Source of the DNA: Lentisphaeria bacterium UBA7640
GTDB taxonomy: Bacteria > Verrucomicrobiota > Lentisphaeria > Victivallales > Victivallaceae
Length of the DNA stretch: 41,371 nucleotides
Direction: 5' to 3'
NCBI GenBank assembly: GCA_002483765.1
Contig: DLIO01000062.1
Span: 1 to 41,371 of the forward strand
A program made the translations under genes and the position numbers. Below the pieces are notes generated by a model. That model ran no database searches and had not been told where the DNA came from. It saw nothing but the letters and a program-made list of their open reading frames with translations. How positions within the stretch are numbered: the stretch's first letter is position 1; each line of letters opens with the position of its first letter. This document shows positions 1 to 8,589 of the stretch, piece by piece.

Positions 1-146
1 TTCATGTTCATTCGGAATTGCTGAGTTAAATGATACCTTGAGAATAAAACAAATCATGGTTATTGAAAAATGCTGAGCTTAATGTATATTTGTTCTTCGT
101 TTCTGCCGGAATAGCCCGGCATATTTATGGTATCACTTGGAGGAAT

Positions 147-1175
147 ATGGAAACTAGTAAATCATTTAAAAAATTAATTCACCGTGGTAGTGAATTTTTA
201 AACTGCCAATATCCGATTATATGCGGTGCAATGACTTGGATATCTGAACCGAAACTCGTTTCGGCGGTATCTAACAACGGTGGCTTCGGCTGCTTAGCCG
301 CCGGCAATGCCCCTGTCGACATTCTCGTTAAAAACATCGAAGAGACCCGTTCGTTAACAGATAAACCTTTCGGCGTTAATCTGATAACTATTGCTCCCTC
401 GTATCGCGAACACTTGGCGATGCTGAAAGATCAACAATTACCTTATGTTATTTTCGCTGGAAGTTTTCCGCGCGACAAAGAGATTGCTATTGCCAAAGCG
501 AGTGGCGCAAAAGTGTTATGTTTTGCTTCGACTCAGTCGATTGCTGAACGGATGATCCGCTACGGCGCGGATGCATTAATTCTAGAAGGTAGCGAAGCTG
601 GTGGGCATATCGGACATGTTGCAACCACAGTCTTGATCCAACAAGTTTTATTCGAGTTTGGTCATCGACTACCGATATTTGTGGCAGGAGGTATTGGAAC
701 TGGCAAATTTATAGCGCATGCAATGTTAATGGGTGCTGCTGGAGTTCAACTTGGTACTCGCTTTGTCATGACTAAAGAGTGTAACGTCCATCCAAACTTC
801 AAAAAAGCTTTCATGCGCGCTAATGCTCGTGATGCTGTTGCCACTCCGCAATATGACTCCAAACTGCCAGTTGTCGCCGTTCGTGCGTTAAAAAACAAAG
901 GCATGGAGAACTTTGGACACCTCCAACTAAAACTTCTTCAAGAGATGGGCGAAGGTAAAATAGGACGCGTACAAGCGCAGGAAGAGGTAGAAAAATACTG
1001 GATTGGCGCATTACGTCGGGCTGCTATTGACGGCGATATCGAAGATGGTTCATTAATGACTGGACAATGCGTTGGACTGCTCAAAAAAGAAGTCACTATC
1101 AAAGAATTAATTACCGAATTGATTACTGACGCTGATAATGAACTCGGCGTAATGAAAGCTTTCTTCGAGGATTAA
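147..1175 (+). CDS. FabK / nitronate monooxygenase family FMN flavoprotein
   Basis: This is an FMN-dependent TIM-barrel oxidoreductase of the 2-nitropropane dioxygenase superfamily, 342 aa, close to the usual 310-350. Seen: the N-terminal YPIICGAM segment, the catalytic-loop motif EGSEAGGHIG near the middle, the phosphate-binding FVAGGIGTG, and GVQLGTRFVMTKE followed by N-x-HPNFK. The last pattern is more like enoyl-ACP reductase II (FabK) than fungal nitronate monooxygenase, so a role in the last step of fatty-acid elongation is plausible but not proven. The open frame extends upstream to a TTG at 63, but I chose the ATG at 147 because a GGAGG precedes it and the family N-terminus starts there. 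The stop overlaps the mreC start (TAATG), so it is probably co-transcribed with the cell-shape genes. Confidence 0.85.
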   Translation: METSKSFKKLIHRGSEFLNCQYPIICGAMTWISEPKLVSAVSNNGGFGCLAAGNAPVDILVKNIEETRSLTDKPFGVNLITIAPSYREHLAMLKDQQLPYVIFAGSFPRDKEIAIAKASGAKVLCFASTQSIAERMIRYGADALILEGSEAGGHIGHVATTVLIQQVLFEFGHRLPIFVAGGIGTGKFIAHAMLMGAAGVQLGTRFVMTKECNVHPNFKKAFMRANARDAVATPQYDSKLPVVAVRALKNKGMENFGHLQLKLLQEMGEGKIGRVQAQEEVEKYWIGALRRAAIDGDIEDGSLMTGQCVGLLKKEVTIKELITELITDADNELGVMKAFFED

Positions 1176-2071
1176 TGACCGGCCCAGGAAAAAAGTATCG
1201 GCACCTTGCCGGAATGCTTGCGATTGCCGGGGTGTTAATACTCGGAGCAGCCGCAACATTCCATGGTTTCGAAACTTTTTTCGGTCGGGTCTATGCTGAT
1301 TTTTTTTACCCGTATCTAGAATTGCCAGTTAAAGCAAAAAACTTGTTATCTGCGCAGACCTTAATGTTTCATGAAAAAAGTGCATTAGCTACCGCGTTGA
1401 ATGAATTGCGAGCAAAAAACCAATTGTTAGCTTCGCGCTATGCGGTAGCCGTCGAAGCGCAACTGGAAAACCGTGAATTACGGCGACTGCTCAAGCTTGA
1501 TCAGAAACTCGATTTCAATTATGTCAACGCTGAAATCCATCGCCGCGATCCGCTGGAATGGCGCGAGCGTTTCATTATCAACCGCGGGTTTTCAGTCGGA
1601 ATCAAAGTCGGCTCGCCGGTGCTAACCGCTAAACGTGGTGAATCCGATGTAATGGTGCTTTGTGGCATTGTCAAAAGTGTTTCCAGGCATACAGCTGAAA
1701 TTATTACGTTATTGAGCCCTGACGCGAAAATTTCTGCCCGGCTGGCAGAATGTGGAGTCTCCGGCTTTATCAATGGCGGCGACATTGCTTCGCGGCACAA
1801 TCAAAGTGGTGAATTTACTGTAATCAATTATTTACCGACCGGCAACAGTTACAAGCCTGGTGAAACCGTGGTCACCGGCGGTTTCGAAACCCATATTCCG
1901 GCAGGCATTCCCATCGGTAATTTTACCGGCATTATCGGGGAAAACTCCGTTTTCTCCAACCGTCTTTACGTCAATGGTTTAATTAATCCTGCCGCGGATT
2001 TAGATAACATTCGGTTTCTTATCGTTTTAACCCGTAAACAAGACGCCGTTGCGCCGTCGCCAAAATTATGA
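1175..2071 (+). CDS. mreC: Rod shape-determining protein MreC
   Basis: MreC is a bitopic scaffold of the elongasome that links MreB and MreD to peptidoglycan synthases in the periplasm. The 298-aa product has one N-terminal membrane segment (about residues 11-30), then a helical coiled stretch rich in Ala/Leu/Glu (about 60-110), then the beta-rich periplasmic domain with the family segments NRGFSVGIKVGSPV and ETVVTGGFETHIPAGIPIG near the C-terminus. The start codon overlaps the stop of the preceding flavoprotein gene and the stop overlaps mreD by 4 bases, showing translational coupling. No mreB lies in this window. The identification rests on family motifs plus the mreD-mrdA context. Confidence 0.9.
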   Translation: MTGPGKKYRHLAGMLAIAGVLILGAAATFHGFETFFGRVYADFFYPYLELPVKAKNLLSAQTLMFHEKSALATALNELRAKNQLLASRYAVAVEAQLENRELRRLLKLDQKLDFNYVNAEIHRRDPLEWRERFIINRGFSVGIKVGSPVLTAKRGESDVMVLCGIVKSVSRHTAEIITLLSPDAKISARLAECGVSGFINGGDIASRHNQSGEFTVINYLPTGNSYKPGETVVTGGFETHIPAGIPIGNFTGIIGENSVFSNRLYVNGLINPAADLDNIRFLIVLTRKQDAVAPSPKL

Positions 2072-2598
2072 CTGATGTTTTCATACTGTTGATTATTTTC
2101 GTCGGAATATTTACGCAATCAGTTTTAGGAACTGCAGGAATTTATTTGCCGATCATGGCGTTGTTACTTTTTTATATTGCCGTTAACTTTAACATTATAC
2201 GCACATTATTTTACGCATTATTATGCGGCATTCTTGCAGATGCAGCCAGTGGCTACCAATTCCCATGCCATATTTTCATCTACTCGCTACTACCATTACT
2301 TGGACTTTATTGGGTAAAAATACACGATTTACGACCATTATATCTCAACTTTTTCCCTGGCATATTGGTCGCAGCAATCCAAATCATACCATTAGCGCTA
2401 ATACGTTTTCGTTTTGATGATCCAGCGTTTCAGTTGTTCCACAAATGGATTCCTATTCTGTTAGCTGGAATAATTTTCGGGGCATTGTTTATGCCTTTGG
2501 CGATAGCAATACTCGATTACTTTGCTCATGCGCTAAAAGTCACACGCTATCAAGACGCCGGAAGTAAACCCCAAGCGAAATCCAGGCGGTGGTATTGA
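2068..2598 (+). CDS. mreD: Rod shape-determining protein MreD
   Basis: MreD is an integral membrane partner of MreC in lateral wall synthesis. The 176-aa protein is almost wholly hydrophobic with about five to six predicted membrane segments. It carries the family-typical early segment with the CGILADAASG motif near residues 52-61 and ends in a short basic cytoplasmic tail. Sequence conservation in MreD is low, so the call depends on size, topology, this motif and its place between mreC and a PBP2 gene. It overlaps mreC by 4 bases (ATGA), and its TGA overlaps the likely mrdA ATG (TGATG). Confidence 0.85.
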   Translation: MTDVFILLIIFVGIFTQSVLGTAGIYLPIMALLLFYIAVNFNIIRTLFYALLCGILADAASGYQFPCHIFIYSLLPLLGLYWVKIHDLRPLYLNFFPGILVAAIQIIPLALIRFRFDDPAFQLFHKWIPILLAGIIFGALFMPLAIAILDYFAHALKVTRYQDAGSKPQAKSRRWY

Positions 2599-4436
2599 TG
2601 CAGATCTCACAAGTCAATCTCCGACTGATGATCTTGTCAGCGACTATGCTTCTTGGACTATTAGCACTAACCTTCAAACTCGGATTTGAACAGATTCAGC
2701 GCCATTTAGTTTATGACAAACAAATATCCAATCAATCCATCCGATTGATCCGTAGCCCGGCACTGCGAGGGCGTATTCTCACTGCTGACTACAAGATTTT
2801 AGCAGATAACCAACCTAATTACGAGGTATGTCTTTATCTTGCCGAGATGCGTTTGCCAGGCAACCGCAATAGAACCCTTGACCATATTGAACATGTCATC
2901 AACACTATCGCCTTACAAATTGGACGTGAAAATCTCACCAAACGTGCCGATATCATCCGACACATGAATACCCAGCCCGGCTTGCCCTTTACCGCTTTTT
3001 TCGATCTGGATGAACGAGAAATCGCCCGAGTGAACGAGATCGCTATGAATTTCAAAAGTATCAGCATTGTCCCCCAGACTGCCCGCGTTTATCCTTATGG
3101 CAGCCTGGCCGCACATATCGTAGGTTATGCACGGCTACGTGACCCGTCACGCGCTTACGACCGTAAAGATTTCTTTTATTATATTTCTGATTATAGCGGG
3201 GTTTCCGGGCTAGAAAAAGCCTACGACAACATTCCATCAAGCAACCCTGGCGATTTACGCGAAATACGTGGCTTATGCGGAATTCCAGGATTCCAAATTG
3301 CCCAGGTTGACAACCGAGGCTTTGTAGACCAACTTTTACCTGGTGGCGAACAACCACTCAACGGCAACAGCATCGTTACCACTATTGACTTTCACGCACA
3401 GGATTTAGCAGAATCATTATTAAACGGGCTTAAAGGAGCGTTTGTGTTACTCAATGCGGATACCGGTGCAGTCATCGCCATGGCGTCCGCACCAACTTTC
3501 AATCTATCCGACTTCTCTCCACGCCCAAACAATCCAGCCATCAGGGCTTTATTTAAAGACAAAAACAGCCCACAACTAAATCGTGCGCTCCAAAGTGCCT
3601 ACATGCCAGGCTCCATAATCAAGCCGTTAATTGCGCTGGCAGTCTTAAAGGATGGCGTTTCGCCGTCAGCAACATCAACATGCACAGGACGCTTTGAAAT
3701 CGGCAACAGCGCTATCAGATGCACCGGCATTCATGGTGATGCTGATCTCCGCTATGCTTTGGAACGCTCGTGCAATTCATATTTTGTCGATTTTGGTTTA
3801 AAGTTGGGATTTAATAAAATCCGTTCAATCATGGAAGACGCTGGACTCGGTCGTTCAACCGGTATTGAACTATCCGAGGCATCTGGACAATTGCCAGACA
3901 AAGCCTATCACCGTTCTGCATTTGGTTCGAAATGGACAGAATTCAGCACCGGATTAGTGTCCATAGGTCAAGGAGTAGTCTTAACAACACCATTACAAGC
4001 CGCATTGTACGCTGCCGCGCTCGGCAATGGCGGTAAACTAATGCAACCCTATCTAGTACAAGAAATCCGCGACAAGGACGGCTTACGCCTTTATAATGCC
4101 ATTCCAACAGTAAAAAGCATCATGCCAGTCACGCAGCAACAGCTTGACATTGTCAAAGAAGGTATGCGCCGCGTTGTTTCTGCGCCACGCGGTAGTGGGC
4201 GCGAAGCTAATGTTGACGGAATAGAAGTTTACGGAAAAACTGGTAGTGCTGAAGTTGGACCACGGCACAATCGCCATAAAAACACTTGGTTTATTTGCCA
4301 TTTTCGTCACCATGGGCATTCTTATGCAGCTGCCATTATCATTGAACACGGCGAATCCGGCGGTTCCACCTGCGCGCCATTAATTGCTTCATTTATCAGT
4401 AGATGGCTCGATTTAAAAACATCTTCACAATATTAG
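2598..4436 (+). CDS. mrdA: Penicillin-binding protein 2 (elongasome transpeptidase)
   Basis: This is a class B PBP that crosslinks peptidoglycan during side-wall growth, anchored in the inner membrane with its catalytic domain in the periplasm. The 612-aa product has an N-terminal anchor (about residues 10-30), a dimerization/pedestal domain, and a transpeptidase domain with all three catalytic motifs: SIIK with nucleophile Ser339, SCN at 391-393 and KTG at 547-549. Length fits PBP2. A GTG three codons upstream (2589) is also open, but the ATG at 2598 overlaps the mreD stop and is preferred. RodA, its usual partner glycosyltransferase and common operon neighbour, is not in the window. No clear Rho-independent terminator follows. 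Confidence 0.9.
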   Translation: MQISQVNLRLMILSATMLLGLLALTFKLGFEQIQRHLVYDKQISNQSIRLIRSPALRGRILTADYKILADNQPNYEVCLYLAEMRLPGNRNRTLDHIEHVINTIALQIGRENLTKRADIIRHMNTQPGLPFTAFFDLDEREIARVNEIAMNFKSISIVPQTARVYPYGSLAAHIVGYARLRDPSRAYDRKDFFYYISDYSGVSGLEKAYDNIPSSNPGDLREIRGLCGIPGFQIAQVDNRGFVDQLLPGGEQPLNGNSIVTTIDFHAQDLAESLLNGLKGAFVLLNADTGAVIAMASAPTFNLSDFSPRPNNPAIRALFKDKNSPQLNRALQSAYMPGSIIKPLIALAVLKDGVSPSATSTCTGRFEIGNSAIRCTGIHGDADLRYALERSCNSYFVDFGLKLGFNKIRSIMEDAGLGRSTGIELSEASGQLPDKAYHRSAFGSKWTEFSTGLVSIGQGVVLTTPLQAALYAAALGNGGKLMQPYLVQEIRDKDGLRLYNAIPTVKSIMPVTQQQLDIVKEGMRRVVSAPRGSGREANVDGIEVYGKTGSAEVGPRHNRHKNTWFICHFRHHGHSYAAAIIIEHGESGGSTCAPLIASFISRWLDLKTSSQY

Positions 4437-4563
4437 CAATGCGCTGCGACCGCTAATTATTTACTTTAAAATGTAGTAATTTCAAGTTTTGGGGTTAAAT
4501 TACGCTGTATCTATATTTTTTATGGTTTATGCCGTAAAAAACTATTATTGGTATCCTGTATAA

Positions 4564-4579
4564 CTTAATAATTATTAAG
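4564..4579. promoter_or_regulatory. Perfect 16-bp palindrome upstream of rnfA
   Basis: CTTAATAATTATTAAG is a perfect inverted repeat 59 bp before the rnfA ATG in an AT-rich intergenic stretch. It has the size and symmetry of a dimeric repressor/activator site and could be the operator controlling the rnf operon. The regulator is unknown, and the AT-richness of the sequence means chance symmetry cannot be dismissed. Confidence 0.4.
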
Positions 4580-4638
4580 GCCAGGATTAAGATTCGACTA
4601 TTCGATTTTTACATAATATATAAAGCAAAGGAATTATA

Positions 4639-5253
4639 ATGACACAAGAAGCAATGTTAAACATGCTAGAATTAACCGTCGGGGCAATGCTAGTATATAA
4701 CTTTGTACTGGCGCGCTTTCTTGGAATATGTCCATTTCTCGGAGTGTCGAGGAAGTTGGACACCGCATTAGGAATGTCAGCGGCAGTGATAGTTGTAATG
4801 ACTCTATCATCAGCAATAACTGCAGTTATTTACAATTTGGCACTTAAAAAAACCTTCCTCATTGACGGAAAAGAGATCAATCTAGGCTTCCTTCAAGTAC
4901 TAATTTATATCGCAGTAATCGCGGCATTAGTACAGATGGTTGAGGTCTTGTTACAGAAATTCAGTCCACCACTCTACAAAGCTCTGGGGATTTTCTTGCC
5001 ATTAATCACGACTAATTGCGCCGTTCTCGGTGCGGTGATGTTAAACTCAGTCAACGATCGGGGAATTTTGGAATCGACCATATTTTCATTCTTTTCCGCT
5101 CTGGGCTTTGGACTAGCACTAGTACTCTTCTCAAGCTTACGCGAACGTTTGGAATTAGCAACAGTGCCACGCCCTTTTCAAGGTATGGCAATCGCACTGA
5201 TAACTGCAGGAATCCTGGCAATGGCCTTTGTCGGATTCTCCGGACTTTGTTAA
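4639..5253 (+). CDS. rnfA: Rnf electron transport complex subunit A
   Basis: RnfA is a six-TM subunit of the Rnf ferredoxin:NAD oxidoreductase, paralogous to RnfE and to NqrE. It forms the membrane core with RnfE, and the pair holds an iron-sulfur centre through cysteines in half-helices. The 204-aa product is strongly hydrophobic and shows both signature segments: FVLARFLGICPFLGVS near residues 22-37 and LITTNCAVLG near 118-127, supplying the two conserved cysteines. The length is close to other RnfA proteins. An AAGGAA Shine-Dalgarno lies 7-12 bp before the ATG. It is the first gene of rnfABCDGE and probably follows a promoter in the preceding 200 bp, which holds a perfect palindrome at 4564-4579. 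Confidence 0.95.
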   Translation: MTQEAMLNMLELTVGAMLVYNFVLARFLGICPFLGVSRKLDTALGMSAAVIVVMTLSSAITAVIYNLALKKTFLIDGKEINLGFLQVLIYIAVIAALVQMVEVLLQKFSPPLYKALGIFLPLITTNCAVLGAVMLNSVNDRGILESTIFSFFSALGFGLALVLFSSLRERLELATVPRPFQGMAIALITAGILAMAFVGFSGLC

Positions 5254-5267
5254 AAAGAACCTAAAAA

Positions 5268-6113
5268 ATGTTATTAACTATAATCTTATCAATATTGGCA
5301 TTGTCCGGACTGGGAATCATCCTTGGTTTGGCAATTGGATTTGTCTCCAAATTTTTTGGAGTCGCCACTGACCCCAAGGTAGACTTAGTGTTGGAATTGT
5401 TACCGGGTGTTAATTGCGGTGGTTGTAGCAGACCTGGTTGCGCCGATTTTGCGCGCGCCCTGGTGGCAGGAGAAGCTTCGCCGGAACAATGTCCAGTATC
5501 TTCGCAAGAAGCGGTGACACAAATTGCTCAACTGCTTGGAATGACTGTCGGCGATCTAGAGAAAAAAGTCGCCGTAGTTCTTTGTGGTGGTGATATTCAT
5601 CAAACTAAAGTTAAAACTCTTTACAATGGAGTCAACGATTGTATCTCCGCGATGCAGATCGCTGGAGGCCCAAAAAGTTGCGCTTACGGATGTCTTGGCA
5701 TGTCGAGTTGTGCCCGTGCCTGCCCATTCGGAGCCATTGAGATGATTAACGGCTTAGCGGTAGTTCACAATGAATTATGCGTGGGTTGTGGGGTCTGCGT
5801 TGACACCTGCCCGCGCGACTTAATCAAATTGGTTCCGGCTGAAGCAAAAGTTCATATATATTGTAGCTCGCCGGAAAAAGCTGCGGTAAAGATGAAAGTC
5901 TGCAATGTACCGTGTATTGCCTGCCGTAAATGTGTTAAAAGTGGCGAAGAAGGGCAATTCGAAATCAAAGGTTTCCGCGTTGAAGTAAACTATGATAATT
6001 TTCCTGGCGAAGATATTGTTGAGAAATCAGGTTGTCCCAAAAATTGCTTGCTGACGACTGCACAACACCTTGAAATAGAACGCAACGCTGATAAAGAGGA
6101 AAACGCTGTATGA
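5268..6113 (+). CDS. rnfB: Rnf complex iron-sulfur subunit B
   Basis: RnfB receives electrons from reduced ferredoxin on the cytoplasmic side and passes them into the Rnf complex. The 281-aa protein has an N-terminal membrane anchor (about residues 1-28), then the Fe-S domain pattern C50-x2-C53-x4-C58-x16-C75, then ferredoxin-like clusters including CAYGCLGMSSCARACP and CVGCGVCVDTCP. A third cysteine group, CNVPCIACRKCVKSG, lacks the final Cys-Pro of a canonical cluster. The expected last cluster (usually xCxxCxxC) is reduced to GCPKNCL. Anaerobe-type RnfB often has more complete C-terminal clusters, so this tail looks partly degenerate. It sits 14 bp after rnfA and overlaps rnfC by 4 bases. 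Confidence 0.93.
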   Translation: MLLTIILSILALSGLGIILGLAIGFVSKFFGVATDPKVDLVLELLPGVNCGGCSRPGCADFARALVAGEASPEQCPVSSQEAVTQIAQLLGMTVGDLEKKVAVVLCGGDIHQTKVKTLYNGVNDCISAMQIAGGPKSCAYGCLGMSSCARACPFGAIEMINGLAVVHNELCVGCGVCVDTCPRDLIKLVPAEAKVHIYCSSPEKAAVKMKVCNVPCIACRKCVKSGEEGQFEIKGFRVEVNYDNFPGEDIVEKSGCPKNCLLTTAQHLEIERNADKEENAV

Positions 6114-7441
6114 ATAAAGATTTAAAAATTGTCAGCTTCAAAGGCGGTGTTCATCCCCCGAAAGATGGGAAAATTCTTTCAAAAAAAAACGCAATCCAGA
6201 CCGCACCACTTTTGGAACGTTATCAAGTAATTGTTTCACAAAACATTGGCGCTCCACCAGCACCGGTGGTTAAAGCTGGCGATGAAGTCAAAAAAGGACA
6301 GTTGATAGCTGAAGCTGCTGGGTTCGTTTCTGTGCCATTGCATGCTCCTACGAGCGGCAAGATCGAAGGATTGATCGATATCCCTGGACCGATGGGCGTA
6401 CCTGCGCAGGCAATAGCTATTCTGGCTGACGGGAAAGACGAATGGGCTGAACTAGCTCCGCCGATTGATTGGCGCGGTGCTGATGCTGAAACACTAAAAA
6501 AACGCATTTTGGAATGTGGCATCGTGGGCATGGGTGGAGCCGCCTTCCCTTCGCACGTCAAACTATCCCCTCCACCAGATAAAAAAATCGACTATATGAT
6601 TATCAATGGCGCAGAATGCGAACCATATTTGACTGCCGACCATCGCGTAATGCTTGAGGAACCGGAAAAGGTTTTGGCAGGTGCGGCTATTCTTGGCCGT
6701 GCCGCCGGAGTGAAAAACGTCGTTATCGCCGTTGAAATTAATAAAGTCGACGCCATCAATGCCATGATGGAGAAAGCCGCAGAGTTCGGAGTGGGTATTG
6801 TCGGAATGAAGGTACAATATCCTCAAGGTGCTGAAAAACAGCTAATTTACGCAGTCACACGCCGCAAAGTGCCAACCGGTGCACTGCCCGCTGATGTCGG
6901 GTGCATAGTGCAAAATGCCGGTACCGCTGCTGCTGTCGCCGATGCAGTTAGGTCAGGCATCCCATTGATTGAACGTGTCACTACCATCACCGGCGAACCT
7001 GTGGTTACTCCAGGAAATTGGCGTTTACGTTTAGGTACGCCCATTTCAGCAGCATTAACATTTTGCGGTGGGGTAAAATACGAGCCCAGCAAACTGATTC
7101 TCGGTGGCCCGATGATGGGATTCGCTCAGCGTTCGATCGAAGTCACTGTAATGAAAAATACTTCTGGTATTTTATTATTGAAAAAATCAGAAATTACGCA
7201 ATATGAATCCAATCCCTGCATTCGTTGTGGTCGTTGCATCAAGGCATGCCCGATGAATCTACAGCCAACTGTACTTAGTCAGTTGACTGAAGCTGGGAAA
7301 TTTGAAGAAACCCTAAAATATAACGTTATGGACTGCATTGAATGCGGTGCTTGCGCCTTTACCTGCCCAGCACAAATTCCATTGGTCCAACATATCCGCC
7401 GCGCGAAAGCCGAAATTCGTAACCGTTCGAAAAAGAGATAA
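6110..7441 (+). CDS. rnfC: Rnf complex subunit C (NADH/FMN site, ferredoxin domain)
   Basis: RnfC is the peripheral subunit carrying the NAD(H) and FMN site and two [4Fe-4S] clusters. The 443-aa product begins with the lipoyl-like N-terminal domain (KGGVHPPKDGK, then a biotinyl-like turn around GDEVKKGQLI) and continues with the Rossmann-like region GMGGAAFPSHVKLSPP and the NGAECEPYLTADHRVM motif that is diagnostic of RnfC/NuoF-like folds. It closes with two clusters, CIRCGRCIKACP from Cys370 and CIECGACAFTCP from Cys409. It lacks the long alanine/lysine-rich C-terminal extension of enterobacterial RsxC. The start overlaps the rnfB stop (ATGA). Confidence 0.95.
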   Translation: MNKDLKIVSFKGGVHPPKDGKILSKKNAIQTAPLLERYQVIVSQNIGAPPAPVVKAGDEVKKGQLIAEAAGFVSVPLHAPTSGKIEGLIDIPGPMGVPAQAIAILADGKDEWAELAPPIDWRGADAETLKKRILECGIVGMGGAAFPSHVKLSPPPDKKIDYMIINGAECEPYLTADHRVMLEEPEKVLAGAAILGRAAGVKNVVIAVEINKVDAINAMMEKAAEFGVGIVGMKVQYPQGAEKQLIYAVTRRKVPTGALPADVGCIVQNAGTAAAVADAVRSGIPLIERVTTITGEPVVTPGNWRLRLGTPISAALTFCGGVKYEPSKLILGGPMMGFAQRSIEVTVMKNTSGILLLKKSEITQYESNPCIRCGRCIKACPMNLQPTVLSQLTEAGKFEETLKYNVMDCIECGACAFTCPAQIPLVQHIRRAKAEIRNRSKKR

Positions 7442-7451
7442 GAGATAAGAA

Positions 7452-8585
7452 ATGAGTGAACAGACAACCTCAAGAATAATGCTACCGAAAGGCGAGGAGC
7501 TAGTACTTAGTCCGTCGCCACATATCCACGACAACGAAACCATTCAATCCATCATGCTAAAAGTTGTGCTGGCAATGTTACCTGCAATTGCCGCAGCAAT
7601 TTGGTTCTTTGGAACTAATGCCTTATTGGTAATCGTCTGGTGCGTTACATTTTGTTTATTATTAGAAGTATTTTGGTGCCAGATGGCTGGAAAACCAGTT
7701 TCAGTAATCAAAGACGGTAGCGCATTAGTTACTGGTTTACTGCTGGCATTGAACCTTCCTCCGGTTACTCCGTGGTGGATCTGCTTGCTCGGCGCAATGT
7801 TAGGAATCTGGCTTGGCAAACAGGTTTTCGGTGGGCTCGGCCAAAATCCTTTCAACCCAGTCGCTGTGGCACGAGTTGGATTGATGATTGCGTTACCGCG
7901 GCAGCTGACTTACTGGACTCCGTCTAACAATATGACTCCAGACCTCAGCGGTTACAGTAACACATTTTTCACGGTTCCTGACTTTGCCAAACTATCGCAA
8001 ACGGGAGAGATCTTTGACGGCTTAACCTGCGCTACTCCACTGTCGATAATGCAGACCACGCCAAAAATCCTCGACAGTAGTGCCGAAGCCGCCAATAACT
8101 TTGCCGCTATCGCCAATCCTGAAGCTTATTGGCAATATTTTACTGGCAACATGGGTGGCTGTCTTGGCGAAACATCCGCGTTAGCCATTATCCTTGGCGG
8201 TATCATTTTATTAATGTTTAAATTAATTCGTTGGCAAGTTCCAGTGTTCTATCTTGGAACCGTCGCTGTATTCACTGGTTTAGTTCATATGACTTGGCCA
8301 GGCGTAACGCCAGCGCCGTTATTTCATCTGCTTACTGGTGGTTTAATGTTAGCGGCTTTTTTCATGGCAACTGACATGGTGACCTCTCCAATAACCCCGC
8401 GTGGTGCGGCAATTTTCGCCATTGGCTTAGGAATTATGACCTGCGTTATTCGTATTTGGGGTGGCTTTCCAGAAGGCGTAAGTTTCTCGATATTGATGAT
8501 GAATGCACTAGTGCCATTGATTGACCGCATGGCAAAGTTAAAGCCGTTCGGATTCAAAAAAACCCCCGTCGCCAAAGGAGTATGA
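7452..8585 (+). CDS. rnfD: Rnf complex membrane subunit D
   Basis: RnfD is a polytopic membrane subunit (NqrB family) with covalently bound FMN and a proposed role in ion translocation. The 377-aa protein has about nine to ten hydrophobic segments. The expected flavinylation motif is present as LTCATPL with Thr195. The usual Ser/Gly before the Ala-Thr is Cys here (CAT in place of GAT), a mild departure. Other family segments are LNLPPVTPWWICLLGAMLG and MATDMVTSPITPRGAAIFA near the C-terminus. It follows rnfC by 10 bp and precedes rnfG by 4 bp. Confidence 0.94.
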   Translation: MSEQTTSRIMLPKGEELVLSPSPHIHDNETIQSIMLKVVLAMLPAIAAAIWFFGTNALLVIVWCVTFCLLLEVFWCQMAGKPVSVIKDGSALVTGLLLALNLPPVTPWWICLLGAMLGIWLGKQVFGGLGQNPFNPVAVARVGLMIALPRQLTYWTPSNNMTPDLSGYSNTFFTVPDFAKLSQTGEIFDGLTCATPLSIMQTTPKILDSSAEAANNFAAIANPEAYWQYFTGNMGGCLGETSALAIILGGIILLMFKLIRWQVPVFYLGTVAVFTGLVHMTWPGVTPAPLFHLLTGGLMLAAFFMATDMVTSPITPRGAAIFAIGLGIMTCVIRIWGGFPEGVSFSILMMNALVPLIDRMAKLKPFGFKKTPVAKGV

Positions 8586-8589
8586 ACAG

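Noticed and set aside
63..146. Extended N-terminus of the FabK-like protein from a TTG at 63
   Set aside because: The ATG at 147 has a strong GGAGG and matches the family start; the extension has no homologous features.
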